A stretch of 64,000 nucleotides of DNA from AM-0621 sp964386705 (GCA_964386705.1 CAYLTY010000014.1:1-64000); one strand, 5' to 3'; positions 19,543-29,009 are shown, counted from the stretch's first letter. The notes: generated by a model from the letters alone, not told the origin. Numbers and translations are program-made.

Positions 19543-19641
19543 GGGAGGGCGAGGCTCCTGCCGAGCCGTGAGCGGCGATGGTGAACTGCGTAGACAAACT
19601 GATCGGGCAGGACTGCGGCTCGGCAGGAGCCTCGCCCTCCC
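19543..19641. repeat. Dispersed repeat family B, complete inverted repeat
   Basis: A 25-bp left arm (19543-19567, beginning GGGAGGGCGAGGCTCCTG) is perfectly complementary to the right arm (19617-19641), with 49 bases between them. Related copies are at 51470-51537 and 23466-23490. It lies between serS and the MFS gene and could fold into a long hairpin or be a REP-like element. Confidence 0.9.
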
Positions 19642-19712
19642 AACCTGCGCCGCGGACTGACGCGCGAACGCTCAAGGTCTGACACCTTGATGAAAGGTTG
19701 TGGGAGCTTCCT

Positions 19713-21038
19713 ATGACAGGTTCTCCTGACGATTCGACGCGTCCCGCCAGTCGGGTGCGGCTGCTGGTGCTGGTCGCGCTGTGTGCGCTGTCGGCCATTC
19801 TGTATCTGGATCGTATCTGCATTTCGCAGGCGCAGAAGTCCATTCAGGATGAACTCGGTCTCTCCAAAACCGAGAGCAGCTACTTCATGATGGCCTTCTC
19901 GCTGGCCTATGCCTTGTTCGAGGTTCACACCGGACATTGGGGTGATCGCATCGGCTCGCGGCGAGTGCTAACGCGGATCTCGATCTGGTGGTCGGCGTTC
20001 ACCGCGCTGACTGGTGCCTGTACCGGATTGTGGTCGCTGATCGTCGTGCGGTTCTTGTTTGGAGCAGGCGAAGCCGGGGCATTTCCCAATTGCGCGCGAG
20101 TGCTCGCACGCTGGTTCCCGGATCACGAACGCGGCCGCGCTCATGGAGTGATGTTGACTGCTTCGCGGCTGGGTGGAGTCGCCGCGCCGATCATTTCCGC
20201 AGTGCTCATCGAGTGGTATGGCTGGCGCTGGACGTTCGCGATTCTGGGTTCGGTGGGCGTCTTCTGGGCGGCGGCGTTCTGGTACTGGTTTCGAGACAAC
20301 CCGGCTGATCACCCCGACGTCAACACGGCCGAACTGGCGATCATCGGAGATCGGCTCAGCCACGCCGAGCATCACGACATCCCGTGGCGCGCCGTCTTGA
20401 CGAACCGCAGCATCTGGCTGCTCAGTCTCATCATGATCTGCGCGTCATTTGATGCCTACGTGTACTTCTCATGGTTCGCGACCTATCTGCAGGAGGGGCG
20501 CGGCGTCACCAATCTGAATTCCGGGTACATGACATCAATGGTCCTCGCTGGAGCGGCCAGCGGCACGATGGTGGGCGGATTGATTTCGGACTGGTTCGTC
20601 CGCCCGCGTGGCAAGGGGGCTCGCCGAATTGTCGGTGCCGCGTCGTTCGCGCTGGGCGCGGGATGCCTGGTCGTTTCGTTGATGTGGGAGTCACCCTGGT
20701 TGATGGCGCTCTGCGCCGCCTTGTCGTGCATGGCCGCGCAGTCCACACAGCCGCTGTGGTGGGCTTCGATCACCGCCATCAGCGGTCGACACGTGGGCGC
20801 CCTGTTCGGCCTGACGAACTCGATGGGCTTCTTCGGAGCGGCCGGCTCTCAGTACTTCGTCGGCGCCTTCGTGGAATGGCGCAAGCCCGTCGTCGGGCAA
20901 TTGAGCGAGCTGCCAGTTTTGACCGCTCGAGAGCTGTGGGACCCGATCTTCCTGGTCATGGCCGGAGTTCAACTCTTCGCCGCTCTCTGCTGGGCTCTGT
21001 TCGACGAAAAGGTTGTCGAAGAGCCGGAAGCTCGATAG
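19713..21038 (+). CDS. MFS transporter, ACS (anion:cation symporter)-like
   Basis: A 441-residue major facilitator with about twelve membrane helices. The first helix holds the LYLDRICIS segment (an RxxIS-type start of ACS family members), the loop between helices 2 and 3 has GHWGDRIGSRRVL (motif A), and helices 4-5 have RFLFGAGEAGAFPN. These agree with the family that carries hexuronates, glucarate or similar organic anions. GGGAG about 7 bases upstream of 19713 supports this ATG over a TTG five codons earlier. The following SDR dehydrogenase (168 bases downstream, same strand) fits joint catabolism of a sugar acid. The specific substrate is not visible. Confidence 0.88.
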   Translation: MTGSPDDSTRPASRVRLLVLVALCALSAILYLDRICISQAQKSIQDELGLSKTESSYFMMAFSLAYALFEVHTGHWGDRIGSRRVLTRISIWWSAFTALTGACTGLWSLIVVRFLFGAGEAGAFPNCARVLARWFPDHERGRAHGVMLTASRLGGVAAPIISAVLIEWYGWRWTFAILGSVGVFWAAAFWYWFRDNPADHPDVNTAELAIIGDRLSHAEHHDIPWRAVLTNRSIWLLSLIMICASFDAYVYFSWFATYLQEGRGVTNLNSGYMTSMVLAGAASGTMVGGLISDWFVRPRGKGARRIVGAASFALGAGCLVVSLMWESPWLMALCAALSCMAAQSTQPLWWASITAISGRHVGALFGLTNSMGFFGAAGSQYFVGAFVEWRKPVVGQLSELPVLTARELWDPIFLVMAGVQLFAALCWALFDEKVVEEPEAR

Positions 21039-21206
21039 TCGCTGATTGCTCCGCAATGAGAACGCTTTGGTCGACGTCTGGTGCAAGACATCAACCGCTC
21101 AAGAATCGTGATCGGCGGTCGTCTTTGATATGTTTGCGATTCGAAGTGGCGTAGATGACGCACTGAGGTTGAACAACTCTGACTGGACAACTAACAGGAG
21201 ACTGAG

Positions 21207-22004
21207 ATGGCGGATACCCTCTTCAACGTGAAGGACAAAGTGACGTTGGTCACAGGTGGCAGTCGCGGCATCGGTCGGGCGATGGCCGAGGGATTCGTGG
21301 CTCGCGGGGCGAAGGTGGTGATCGCGAGTCGTGAAGCGGACTCGCTGGCCAAGACCGCTGCTGAGATCGGAACCGCTGAGAACCCCGTTGATACTGTGGT
21401 GTTGGACGTCTCCCAGCCAGAAGACATTCAACGGGCGGTCGCCCAAGTGTATGAGAAGCACGGGCGTATCGACGTGCTGCTGAGCGTTGCGGGAGTCAAC
21501 ATCCGGCAGCCGACGGTGAAGTTTACCCCTGAGCAATACGACTTCGTGGTGGATATCAACCTGCGCGGAGCGTTCTTCGTGGCTCAGGAAGTGGGCAAGC
21601 GAATGATCGCTCAGGGACATGGGTCAATTATCAATGTGGATTCACTAAATACATATGCGCCCGTGAAGAACGTGGTGCCCTACGCGGTGTCCAAAGCCGG
21701 TGTGTTGATGATGACTCGCGCACTGGCGATGGAGTGGGGACCGAAGGGCGTGCGAGTGAATACGATCGCTCCTGGCTTCATTCTCACAGACCTTACCAAG
21801 AAGCTCTGGTCAGATCCGAAGATGCAGGAGTGGGGAAATTGGAATACTCCGCTAGGACGGCTGGGCAAACCCGAGGACCTGGTAGGTGCTGCGGTGTTTC
21901 TGGCGTCGGACGCGGCAGCGTTCATGACCGGCCAGGTGATGCGCGTGGATGGTGGGTTCACCGCGGGTATGAACTGGCCTATCCCCGGCGATGGCGGCCA
22001 GTAG
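21207..22004 (+). CDS. SDR family NAD(P)-dependent oxidoreductase
   Basis: A 265-residue classical short-chain dehydrogenase. The cofactor motif is TGGSRGIG (about residues 17-24), with VAGVNIR in place of NNAG, and the catalytic region has a Ser in NVDSLNTY followed by YAVSK with Tyr and Lys three residues apart. The C-terminal VDGGFTAG is standard. It resembles gluconate 5-dehydrogenase and 2-deoxy-gluconate dehydrogenase subfamilies, and the neighbouring ACS-type carrier supports oxidation of a sugar or sugar acid, but the exact substrate is inference. A strong AGGAG lies 7 bases before the ATG. Confidence 0.9.
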   Translation: MADTLFNVKDKVTLVTGGSRGIGRAMAEGFVARGAKVVIASREADSLAKTAAEIGTAENPVDTVVLDVSQPEDIQRAVAQVYEKHGRIDVLLSVAGVNIRQPTVKFTPEQYDFVVDINLRGAFFVAQEVGKRMIAQGHGSIINVDSLNTYAPVKNVVPYAVSKAGVLMMTRALAMEWGPKGVRVNTIAPGFILTDLTKKLWSDPKMQEWGNWNTPLGRLGKPEDLVGAAVFLASDAAAFMTGQVMRVDGGFTAGMNWPIPGDGGQ

Positions 22005-22068
22005 AGCGGCGGATGAGCGAGCCTCACCGCAATCAAGGACGGAAGAGAGCGATCGCCTCTCACCCTCA

Positions 22069-22087
22069 CTCCCCGGAATCCGGGGAG
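22069..22087. terminator. Short GC-rich hairpin between converging genes
   Basis: CTCCCCGGA and TCCGGGGAG form 9-bp perfect arms around one base, flanked by CTCACCCTCA and AGAGGGGAG. It lies between the ends of the SDR and the TIR-protein genes, which converge, so it may stop transcription from either side. There is no T run; a small repeat element is the alternative. Confidence 0.45.
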
Positions 22088-22147
22088 AGGGGAGCAATGA
22101 CTATTGTGTGGGACGGTCGTGCATCGGCGCCGTTTTCCGGAATCTGT

Positions 22148-23284
22148 TTACTTCTTTTCGGTGAGTAGCAGTGCGAGCAGCTTGGTGACTTCCTGGTCGA
22201 GCTTGGCGTTGTTGCGGCGCCAGCCGACAAAGTCGACGGCCAGCTTCGCAATCAGCTTCTCATGCTTGTTCTTCCAGCTTCCGCTGAAGAGAAAGCCATC
22301 CAGATTCAACGGGTACAGCAGTCGTACGTCGCGACCGGTTTCGACTTTCAGGCGTTTCTCGCGCTCGAAGATGCGTTCCAGTTCCTCAGTCATCCACGGG
22401 CTGGAGAGCGACGCTTTCGAAACGCATAACAGCACACGCTCGTCGGTTTCGTACGCCGTCGGTGTCAGATGCCCGCGACGTGCGGGGCCGCTGGAAGGCA
22501 TCTCATCGAGCCAGCAGCGCAGCCCTTTGGCTTGCGAGGCTTCGTAGAGAGGTTCGGCGAACGTGGCGTCGTCGGGTGCATAACGAATGAAGCAGGAAAC
22601 CCGTTCTGCCGGATGGCCGAACAGTGATTTCCAATGATGCATGATACCTTCACTGACCCCGCAGGCTCGCAGGAATGCGGTATCAAGTTTCTCGTAAGAG
22701 CGTCGTGCCGTATCAAAGCTCAAGACGCTGGGGCCGATGTGCCGGCACTGGTCGAGACCGAACACGCGCGACAGATCGAGCGACCCGAATGATGTCCAGC
22801 CGAACGTTGCGCCACGTATGTCGACGTCGTGCAGCACCGCCCGCGTGAGGTCTGCGCCAATCAACACGGAATCCTTCAGCACGCCATTCGGCAGATGGAC
22901 TTCTACGAGGTCCGCTTTCGTCAGATCGACCGAGCTGAGATCGCACTGAGACATCTCTGCGCGACGGAAGTAGGCGCCGCTGCAATCAGATTCGGCGAGG
23001 GTAGCGCGAAAAAGTTTCGCGGCATAGAAGTCCGCCTTCACCAGCTTGGAGCCTCGCAAGTCGGCTCGCGTGAGGTCCGCCTCTGAGAACAGGGTGCCCA
23101 CGAGATCCGCTCCGCGCAAGTCTGCGCCAGTGAGTTCCGCGCGTTTCAGATTGGCGCCCCGCAGGTTGATATCGCACAGCTTGGCGTTCGACAGATCAAC
23201 GACTTCTTCGGGGTTGGCTTGTCGCCATTTGGCTAGAGCGGCTTTGCCCTGCTGGGCGAGTTCAATATGAAAACTGTTGGCCAT
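22148..23284 (-). CDS. Pentapeptide-repeat protein with C-terminal TIR-like domain
   Basis: A 378-residue soluble protein. Residues about 28-165 are pentapeptide repeats with the A(D/N)LXX pattern (LRGANLKRAELTGADLRGADL onward), expected to form a right-handed quadrilateral beta-helix. After a linker, residues about 230-350 resemble a TIR domain: VSCFIRYAPDD corresponds to the betaA strand, then AKGLRCWLDEM, VLLCVSKASLSSPWMTEELE (alpha-C region with the candidate catalytic Glu) and a basic KRLKVE. TIR domains in bacteria often cleave NAD+ in defence or signalling. The usual FISYSSKD is degenerate here, so NADase activity is uncertain. It is a single gene with no nuclease or cyclase partner nearby. 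Confidence 0.82.
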   Translation of the reverse strand: MANSFHIELAQQGKAALAKWRQANPEEVVDLSNAKLCDINLRGANLKRAELTGADLRGADLVGTLFSEADLTRADLRGSKLVKADFYAAKLFRATLAESDCSGAYFRRAEMSQCDLSSVDLTKADLVEVHLPNGVLKDSVLIGADLTRAVLHDVDIRGATFGWTSFGSLDLSRVFGLDQCRHIGPSVLSFDTARRSYEKLDTAFLRACGVSEGIMHHWKSLFGHPAERVSCFIRYAPDDATFAEPLYEASQAKGLRCWLDEMPSSGPARRGHLTPTAYETDERVLLCVSKASLSSPWMTEELERIFEREKRLKVETGRDVRLLYPLNLDGFLFSGSWKNKHEKLIAKLAVDFVGWRRNNAKLDQEVTKLLALLLTEKK

Positions 23285-23465
23285 AGTCGCGGCAAAGGGT
23301 CTGCGAGGATGTTATTGGCGAAGAGCGGAGCGACGGCGGTTGTCATCTGTGCCAGCACATTGGCCTCCAATGATAACAACAGCGTTGGTTCAAAGCCTGC
23401 ACCGGTTTCGTCAGAAAGCAAATGCCTTCCTGTTGGCTCCGAGTAGGCACGTTCCGTGCAACCTC

Positions 23466-23490
23466 GGCTCGGCAGTGGCCTCGCCCTCCC
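23466..23490. repeat. Dispersed repeat family B, half site
   Basis: A 25-base match to the right arm of the family B element at 19617-19641, with two adjacent differences (GTGG versus GGAG in the middle). No left arm is present. It lies in the 256-base gap between the TIR-protein start and the end of ppk1; nothing else is recognised in that gap. Confidence 0.75.
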
Positions 23491-23540
23491 GAGCTGCGCT
23501 GAATGCCGCCTCATGACTTCATGACGGAACAACCAGCAGG

Positions 23541-25661
23541 CTATTCATTGCCCGGAGCGCGATACGGTTCAAAGACGGTCTTACGTGACTCCTCGGCAAG
23601 TTCGACGTAGCGGCAGGTTTCCTGATAGAGCCATTCCTGAGCGCGGAGCTTGTTGCTGCTTCGCTTCTGCAGGGGTTTGTACTTTCCGTCGGGCTGCAGG
23701 ACGCGGCCTTTGACGCGGTCCTTGAAGTAGCTGTCCATAATGGTGATGAGGCGGTCGCGTGAGGGGCCGTCGTCTACCGGCACCAGCAGCTCCACACGGC
23801 GGTCGAGATTGCGCGGCATCCAGTCGGCGCTGGAGATGAAGACTCGCCGGTCGCCTCCATGCAGGAAGTACAGAACGCGGGCGTGCTCCAGGAAGCGGTC
23901 CACGATGCTGAATACTTCAATGTTCTCACTGAGTCCCGGCAGTCCCGGCCGCAGGCAACAGGTGCCGCGGATATTCAGTCGCACTTTCACACCGGCCTGC
24001 GACGCTTTGTAGAGCAGTTCGATGATCTCGGGATCAACCAGCGAGTTCAGCTTGCAGGTGATCTCAGCGCGTTGGCGCTGCTTCTTGTATTGGATCTCGG
24101 CCTCAATCATTTCGATGATGCGGTCACGCAGACCGAACGGCGCGGCAGCGATGCGACGGAACGTCTGCGGCTGCGAATAGCCAGTTACGGCATTGAAGAA
24201 TGCAACCGCGTCCTGACCGAGCGATTCGTCGCAGGTCAGCAGACTGACGTCGCTGTAAATGCGGGACGTCTGTTCGTTGTAGTTGCCGGTTCCGAAATGC
24301 ACGTAGCGCTGAATGCCCTGCGGTTCACGACGCACGACAATGCAGATCTTGGCGTGCGTCTTGAGTCCTTTAACGCCGTAGAAGACCTGCACGCCCGCGT
24401 GTTCGAGTGATCGCGCCCATTCGATGTTACGTTCCTCATCGAAGCGCGCTTTCAGTTCCACGATGACCGTCACGTGCTTGCCACTGGAAGCAGCTCGCGC
24501 GAGTGCCGCGACGATTGGGCTGATGCGACTGGTGCGATAGAGCGTCTGCTTGATCGCGATGACGTCCGGGTCCTTAGCCGCTTCTTCAATCAGCCGGACG
24601 ACGGGATCAAACCTCTCATACGGGTGATAGAGCACGATGTCCCGTCGAGAGATGGCCGCGAAGATGTCTTCCTGTGGATCAACCAGCGGCGAATGCAGCG
24701 GTGGCCAGTTGTCATATCGATGTTCGGCACCGGTGCCGTGATCGGTGAGTTGCATGAACGCAGAAAGATCAACTGGCCCGGGCACCCGATAGACATCGCG
24801 ATCGTGAACTTCGAGTGATCGCTGCAGGAAGCTGACCAGTTCATCGGAAGCAGAACTGGCGACCTCCAGTCGCACGCAGTCGCTGGCGCGTCGGGCGGAG
24901 ATCAGCTGCTGCATCTCAACCAGCAGGTCAGCCGCCTGATCTTCTCGGATGGCCATGTCTGCATTGCGCGTGACACGGAACGTGGCGCACTCGAGCACTT
25001 TCTCGGTTGGAAAGAACTGACGGATACTGTGCTCAACGATTTCTTCCAACAGCAAATACGAATAGCTGCCAGTTGCGGGAAGGGCGACGAAACGCGTGCG
25101 CAGACGACCAAACGGAATCAGGGCGTAACGCGTTTCAATGACGTCCGGGTCATCAACGGCTTTACGTTCCAGCCGCACGCACACGCTCATGGAGCGGTTC
25201 ATCATCAACGGGAACTCTTCACCGTCCTGCACCGCGATGGGTGCCAGTGTGGAGAAGATCTCGTCGGTGAAGACCTGCTGGATGAAGTGGGCCTGCGGCG
25301 CCGTGAGCTTGTTGCTCTTGAGGTGCTGCAATCCGGCTGCGACGAGGATCGGTTCGAGTTCCTTCAGGTAGCACTCGTATTGATCTGCAACCAGTCGGTG
25401 CGTGCGTTCGCTGATCGCCACAAGCTGCTGTGTGGGCGTCATCCCGGACGGGTCCAGTGACTTACTGCCGGCCTCGTCCAGTAATTGCAGGCCGCCGACG
25501 CGCACCATGAAGAACTCGTCCAGATTGGACGCGGTGATGGCCAGGAACTTAAGCCGTTCCAGCGACGGAATGCTGCTGTCGCGAGCTTCGTCGAGCACTC
25601 GTTGATTGAACTCCAGCCAACTCAGTTCGCGGTTGAAGAAATTAGAATCGGGGTTGCTCAT
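23541..25661 (-). CDS. ppk1: Polyphosphate kinase 1
   Basis: A 706-residue PPK1, which polymerises ATP gamma-phosphate into inorganic polyphosphate and runs backwards to make ATP. The four-domain layout is complete: N-domain with FFNRELSWLEFNQRVL, head domain, then the two phospholipase-D-like catalytic domains. Key segments are KQTLYRTS, the probable phosphohistidine in LKTHAKICIVVRR, YVHFGTGNYNE, and SSADWMPRNLDRRVELLVPV. Length is normal for the family. The ATG at 25661 gives the canonical N-terminus. It stands alone without ppx nearby. Confidence 0.96.
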   Translation of the reverse strand: MSNPDSNFFNRELSWLEFNQRVLDEARDSSIPSLERLKFLAITASNLDEFFMVRVGGLQLLDEAGSKSLDPSGMTPTQQLVAISERTHRLVADQYECYLKELEPILVAAGLQHLKSNKLTAPQAHFIQQVFTDEIFSTLAPIAVQDGEEFPLMMNRSMSVCVRLERKAVDDPDVIETRYALIPFGRLRTRFVALPATGSYSYLLLEEIVEHSIRQFFPTEKVLECATFRVTRNADMAIREDQAADLLVEMQQLISARRASDCVRLEVASSASDELVSFLQRSLEVHDRDVYRVPGPVDLSAFMQLTDHGTGAEHRYDNWPPLHSPLVDPQEDIFAAISRRDIVLYHPYERFDPVVRLIEEAAKDPDVIAIKQTLYRTSRISPIVAALARAASSGKHVTVIVELKARFDEERNIEWARSLEHAGVQVFYGVKGLKTHAKICIVVRREPQGIQRYVHFGTGNYNEQTSRIYSDVSLLTCDESLGQDAVAFFNAVTGYSQPQTFRRIAAAPFGLRDRIIEMIEAEIQYKKQRQRAEITCKLNSLVDPEIIELLYKASQAGVKVRLNIRGTCCLRPGLPGLSENIEVFSIVDRFLEHARVLYFLHGGDRRVFISSADWMPRNLDRRVELLVPVDDGPSRDRLITIMDSYFKDRVKGRVLQPDGKYKPLQKRSSNKLRAQEWLYQETCRYVELAEESRKTVFEPYRAPGNE

Positions 25662-25849
25662 AAGGTCGTTTCAACAGCGAGTCGGGTAGTTCGATGACGA
25701 GCGTGACGTGAAGAGATCCGAGTGTTCGGATTCGAGCGAGCGGAATCTTCCTGAGGGATAGCGAACATCTCCACTGTTCCGGACGACTTTCGCCAGTCTT
25801 AACAATTTGATGGATGCCAGGTGCGTTTCAGCCGAACGTCGAAGCTCCA

Positions 25850-27334
25850 CTACTTCGATTCCGTGAACTGAATGTCCTTGGGAGAAACGAGGAACTCGAC
25901 GACTCGAGCCTGCTGGATCCGCGTTTTCAGCTTCACGCGTTTCAGGTCCGGAGCCGGTTTGAAGAAGATGAGGTAATAGTTGGAGAATTGGTTGCCCGGT
26001 GAATGCTTCACTGCGTTGCTGGCTTCATCGAACACTTCGTGCGTGATGTTCTGATTCTCTTCCCATTTCAGCCCACGCAGCATCACGCTCGGCCATTCAG
26101 ACTTCACGGTCATGGATGCGGCCGTTCCCCCGAGTGACTTGAAGCTGAGCTCGTAATACTTGTTGTCGTCGAGGTGGCCGTTCGAGCTGTAGTTCCCGGT
26201 TCCGCTGCCGACGGTCTCGGTCACCGTGACTTCACCCGGGCCGAGAGCCCGAATCAACTCATAGCTGTGGGCGGCGTTCTTCACATTGATACCTAGCGCG
26301 GCGGATTGATCCTTCGCGGGCACATCGATCCAGTCCGACTCGATGATCTCATTGGGGGCGAAAGGAGCGGATTGGTTGCGGTAGCACGTGGCACGCACTT
26401 TCCAGGCAGATTCATGCTTGGAGATGTTTCCGCTCCAGCTGAGGTTCGGATTGCCCAGCGCGTCGAACAGAGACAGGCTGGCATACCAGTGCGTCGTCGA
26501 CTGGCCGCCTTGTTCGTATGAGATTTCGGGAATCAGATTCCAACTGACCTGCTCTTGTTCGCCACTGTTGTAGCGATGTTCCCGAATGGTCAGCTTCTTG
26601 AGCGTGATGGACAGGTCACCATCGGATTTGGTGACCGGCAAAGATTCTGGAGTCCATTCCGGGATAGGTGTCGTCACGGGATTGGGGAGATCGAATTCGG
26701 CGACGACTTCGTCCGAGGTGTTGTAGACCTTCAGCTTGAAGGTCTTGCCAGCGCGGAATCCCAGAAAGCCGCTGGCCACAAGAATCAGCCGGGGCAGCCC
26801 CTGGTGGTCCACCGACGTATCCAGTGGGAACGGGCGGCTTCCGCTGGAAGAGCTTTGTCCCCAGCCCGAATAGATGCCGCGTTGCGGGGACACGTCCTGG
26901 CGCTCTTCGCCGTGCATGTCCGTAATGGTGCTTTTCTTCCACCAATCGAAATCGAGTGACTTTCCAGTCTTCGCGTGGCGACGGGTCATCCAGATCGAGA
27001 CGCGTGAGTTGTGCGGATGAAATGACGCGACCTGGCTGTGTCTGCCAACGCCAAACAGGCCACCACTGGTGGGCAGTTCGAAATGTAAATCGTGTGAAGT
27101 TCCTCCCTCGCGAATCGCGTGCACGGCCAGAATCGTTCCATCCGGCATTGTGGCTTCCGCGACTGTCGGCAGGTTGAATAATGAAGGTGGAGGATCAAGT
27201 CGCCCCAGTACCGTTATCGCTCCGATGAGAACGGCCGATCCCGCCAGAACCGCGAAGGTCAGCAGTAGCAGGGGAGGCACGTGACGCGGTGCAGGCTCGC
27301 CGCCCCGGGCAGGACTATCGGTTGGAATGTTCAT
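25850..27334 (-). CDS. Membrane-anchored protein of unknown function
   Basis: A 494-residue protein I do not recognise. Residues about 20-45 form one hydrophobic helix (PPLLLLTFAVLAGSAVLIGAI), so it is likely a type II anchored protein with the remainder outside the membrane. The exported part is rich in Ser, Thr, Trp and beta-type patterns, with LPTSGGLFGVGRHSQ and a WNLIPEIS segment and no catalytic motif visible. The ATG at 27334 is chosen because the upstream in-frame extension covers a region rich in non-coding features. It diverges from the FHA gene. Such large single-span proteins with no known domain are frequent in planctomycetes. Confidence 0.65.
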   Translation of the reverse strand: MNIPTDSPARGGEPAPRHVPPLLLLTFAVLAGSAVLIGAITVLGRLDPPPSLFNLPTVAEATMPDGTILAVHAIREGGTSHDLHFELPTSGGLFGVGRHSQVASFHPHNSRVSIWMTRRHAKTGKSLDFDWWKKSTITDMHGEERQDVSPQRGIYSGWGQSSSSGSRPFPLDTSVDHQGLPRLILVASGFLGFRAGKTFKLKVYNTSDEVVAEFDLPNPVTTPIPEWTPESLPVTKSDGDLSITLKKLTIREHRYNSGEQEQVSWNLIPEISYEQGGQSTTHWYASLSLFDALGNPNLSWSGNISKHESAWKVRATCYRNQSAPFAPNEIIESDWIDVPAKDQSAALGINVKNAAHSYELIRALGPGEVTVTETVGSGTGNYSSNGHLDDNKYYELSFKSLGGTAASMTVKSEWPSVMLRGLKWEENQNITHEVFDEASNAVKHSPGNQFSNYYLIFFKPAPDLKRVKLKTRIQQARVVEFLVSPKDIQFTESK

Positions 27335-27644
27335 GATGTGATCTTTGAAAAGTCGTTCAGGCCGCCGCGGACGACTGAGCGTGTTAACTTGGACGGACGT
27401 CCGCAATACCTTTTTCTTGCTCGTTGACAGCCTATTTTGCCAGTGATAGCGTAGCAGTAACACCTTTCGCGCGGTGTCACTCACGTCTTTTTGGCCGCAT
27501 TCCACGTTCCCTTCTGCGGCAACTCCACAGAATGCGATTCGGAAAGTTGATCCTGCAGCCAAGCAGATGGTGAGCGAGATTCACGCCGCACCACCGGGTG
27601 GGTAATCTGCGCACGGGCAGATTTTTACTGGAAAGTCCGCTTCA
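27335..27644. other. Divergent intergenic region (310 bases)
   Basis: No gene is seen here. The region separates the membrane-anchored protein gene from the FHA gene and must hold promoters for both. A perfect TTGACA lies at 27424-27429 on the plus strand, but the expected -10 position reads only a weak TAGCGT-type match, so it is a weak candidate. Confidence 0.4.
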
Positions 27645-28766
27645 ATGCTCAATGCTGCGTTAAAAGTGCTGGGTGGCAAACAAGACGGAAAGCTCATTCC
27701 GCTTGCCACGAAGAAGTTCTTGATTGGCCGCGAGCAAGACTGCCATCTGCGCCCGAACAGTGATTCCGTCAGTCGCCATCACTGCGTCATTACCGTTGAT
27801 GACTTCACCGTGCATGTCCGTGATCTGGGCAGTTCTAACGGTACCTTCCTGAACAATGTGCGGCTGGTTGGCTTGCGCGAAGCCAACAACGGCGATCGCC
27901 TGCGAATCGGCAGCCTCGAATTTGAAATCGTTGCTCGCAAGGGAGCTCCGACGGTCGCAGCGGTGTCTGCCGCACCCAGCAGCACCGGTTCAGAGTTCTC
28001 CATCGCCGAGTTCGGACTTCCCGATGTCGCTCCGGTGGAAGAAACCGCGATGTTCTCGAAGTCCGACACCCTGGTGATGTCACGCTCGGAACTCCCCAGT
28101 GGCGCTGCCGCACCAGCGAACGAACTGGCTTCAACGCCTGATCCGCTCAGTGAGCCCGATACAGCGACATTGCCTCCTGCAGAAACTCAAGTGGCACCAC
28201 CGGACGCCGCTGCTCCAGCTGCAGCACCGGCGTATGATCCAATGTTGGCCGCTCAGCAGGCACAGCAACAGATGCCGACCGGTTACGACCTCGCTGCGAT
28301 GCAGGCCGCTCAAGCCGCAGCCATGGGCGCGTATCCTTATGGTCAGCCGCAGGCTTATCCGGGTTATGGCATGCCGATGCAGCCGCAGATGGGCTATCCG
28401 TATGGAATGCCTCAGCAGCAGGCTTATCCCACAGGCTATGGCATGCCCCAGCAGCCCGGATACGGCATGCCTCAGATGCCATATGGCATGCAGTATCCTC
28501 AACAAGGATATCCTCAGCAGGCCTATGGTTACCCGCAGCAGATGATGCCGGGTATGGCTGCTCCGCAACAGATGGCTCAGCCGGAAGCTGTTGAAGACGC
28601 CGCTGCTCCGAAGGCTGCCGATACCTTGCCCGTGCAACTGCCGCCGCCGGAAGAGACAGGCTACAAAGCGCCGGTTGCCCAGGAACAGAAGCCCGGCGAT
28701 GCTCCCAAGCCACCGCCGCCGAACCCCGCTGCTGAAGTGCTCAAGAAGATGATGCAGCGCCGTTAG
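27645..28766 (+). CDS. FHA-domain protein with low-complexity Y/P/Q/G/M tail
   Basis: A 373-residue protein. Residues about 1-100 are a forkhead-associated domain, with FLIGREQDCHLRPNSDSVSRHHC and DLGSSNGTFLN, which carry the conserved Gly-Arg, Ser-x-x-His and Asn of phosphothreonine binding. From about residue 200 to 310 it becomes a low-complexity stretch in which Tyr, Pro, Gln, Gly and Met dominate (repeats such as YGMPQQ and GYPQQ). A proline-rich end follows. It probably reads phosphorylation by Ser/Thr kinases such as the one at 3.4 kb. The tail resembles prion-like or rhodopsin-C-terminal-like segments. A 65-residue gene follows 18 bases later and is likely co-transcribed. Confidence 0.92.
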   Translation: MLNAALKVLGGKQDGKLIPLATKKFLIGREQDCHLRPNSDSVSRHHCVITVDDFTVHVRDLGSSNGTFLNNVRLVGLREANNGDRLRIGSLEFEIVARKGAPTVAAVSAAPSSTGSEFSIAEFGLPDVAPVEETAMFSKSDTLVMSRSELPSGAAAPANELASTPDPLSEPDTATLPPAETQVAPPDAAAPAAAPAYDPMLAAQQAQQQMPTGYDLAAMQAAQAAAMGAYPYGQPQAYPGYGMPMQPQMGYPYGMPQQQAYPTGYGMPQQPGYGMPQMPYGMQYPQQGYPQQAYGYPQQMMPGMAAPQQMAQPEAVEDAAAPKAADTLPVQLPPPEETGYKAPVAQEQKPGDAPKPPPPNPAAEVLKKMMQRR

Positions 28767-28784
28767 ACCCCGAAGGAGCCTTTC

Positions 28785-28982
28785 ATGTCCGATCCTCAAG
28801 AGCAGCAACGTCGATATCGCGAACTACTGGACCTGATGCCGCTGACGCTGGCTCTGGCCGGGTTACCTCCCAGCGAGCCCGGTAAGTATTTCTCAGAGGA
28901 ACAAGTTGAGACACGCATCTACACGCTGCGACACGCCTTCAAAGCCGCCCGCAACTTCGCCCGCGAAGTCGTGCTGAAGTAA
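28785..28982 (+). CDS. Small conserved-looking protein in FHA operon
   Basis: A 65-residue protein that I cannot assign. It is acidic at the start (MSDPQEQQRRYRELLDLMP) with an amphipathic middle and a basic helix at the end (RHAFKAARNFAREVV). A strong AAGGAG lies 7 bases before the ATG, and codon use matches its neighbours, so it is likely a real gene. It sits 18 bases after the FHA gene and before a terminator, so it is probably a partner or accessory of the FHA protein. No membrane segment is visible. Confidence 0.75.
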   Translation: MSDPQEQQRRYRELLDLMPLTLALAGLPPSEPGKYFSEEQVETRIYTLRHAFKAARNFAREVVLK

Positions 28983-29009
28983 CACGTAGTTTTCACCTTG
29001 AAGTCCCTA

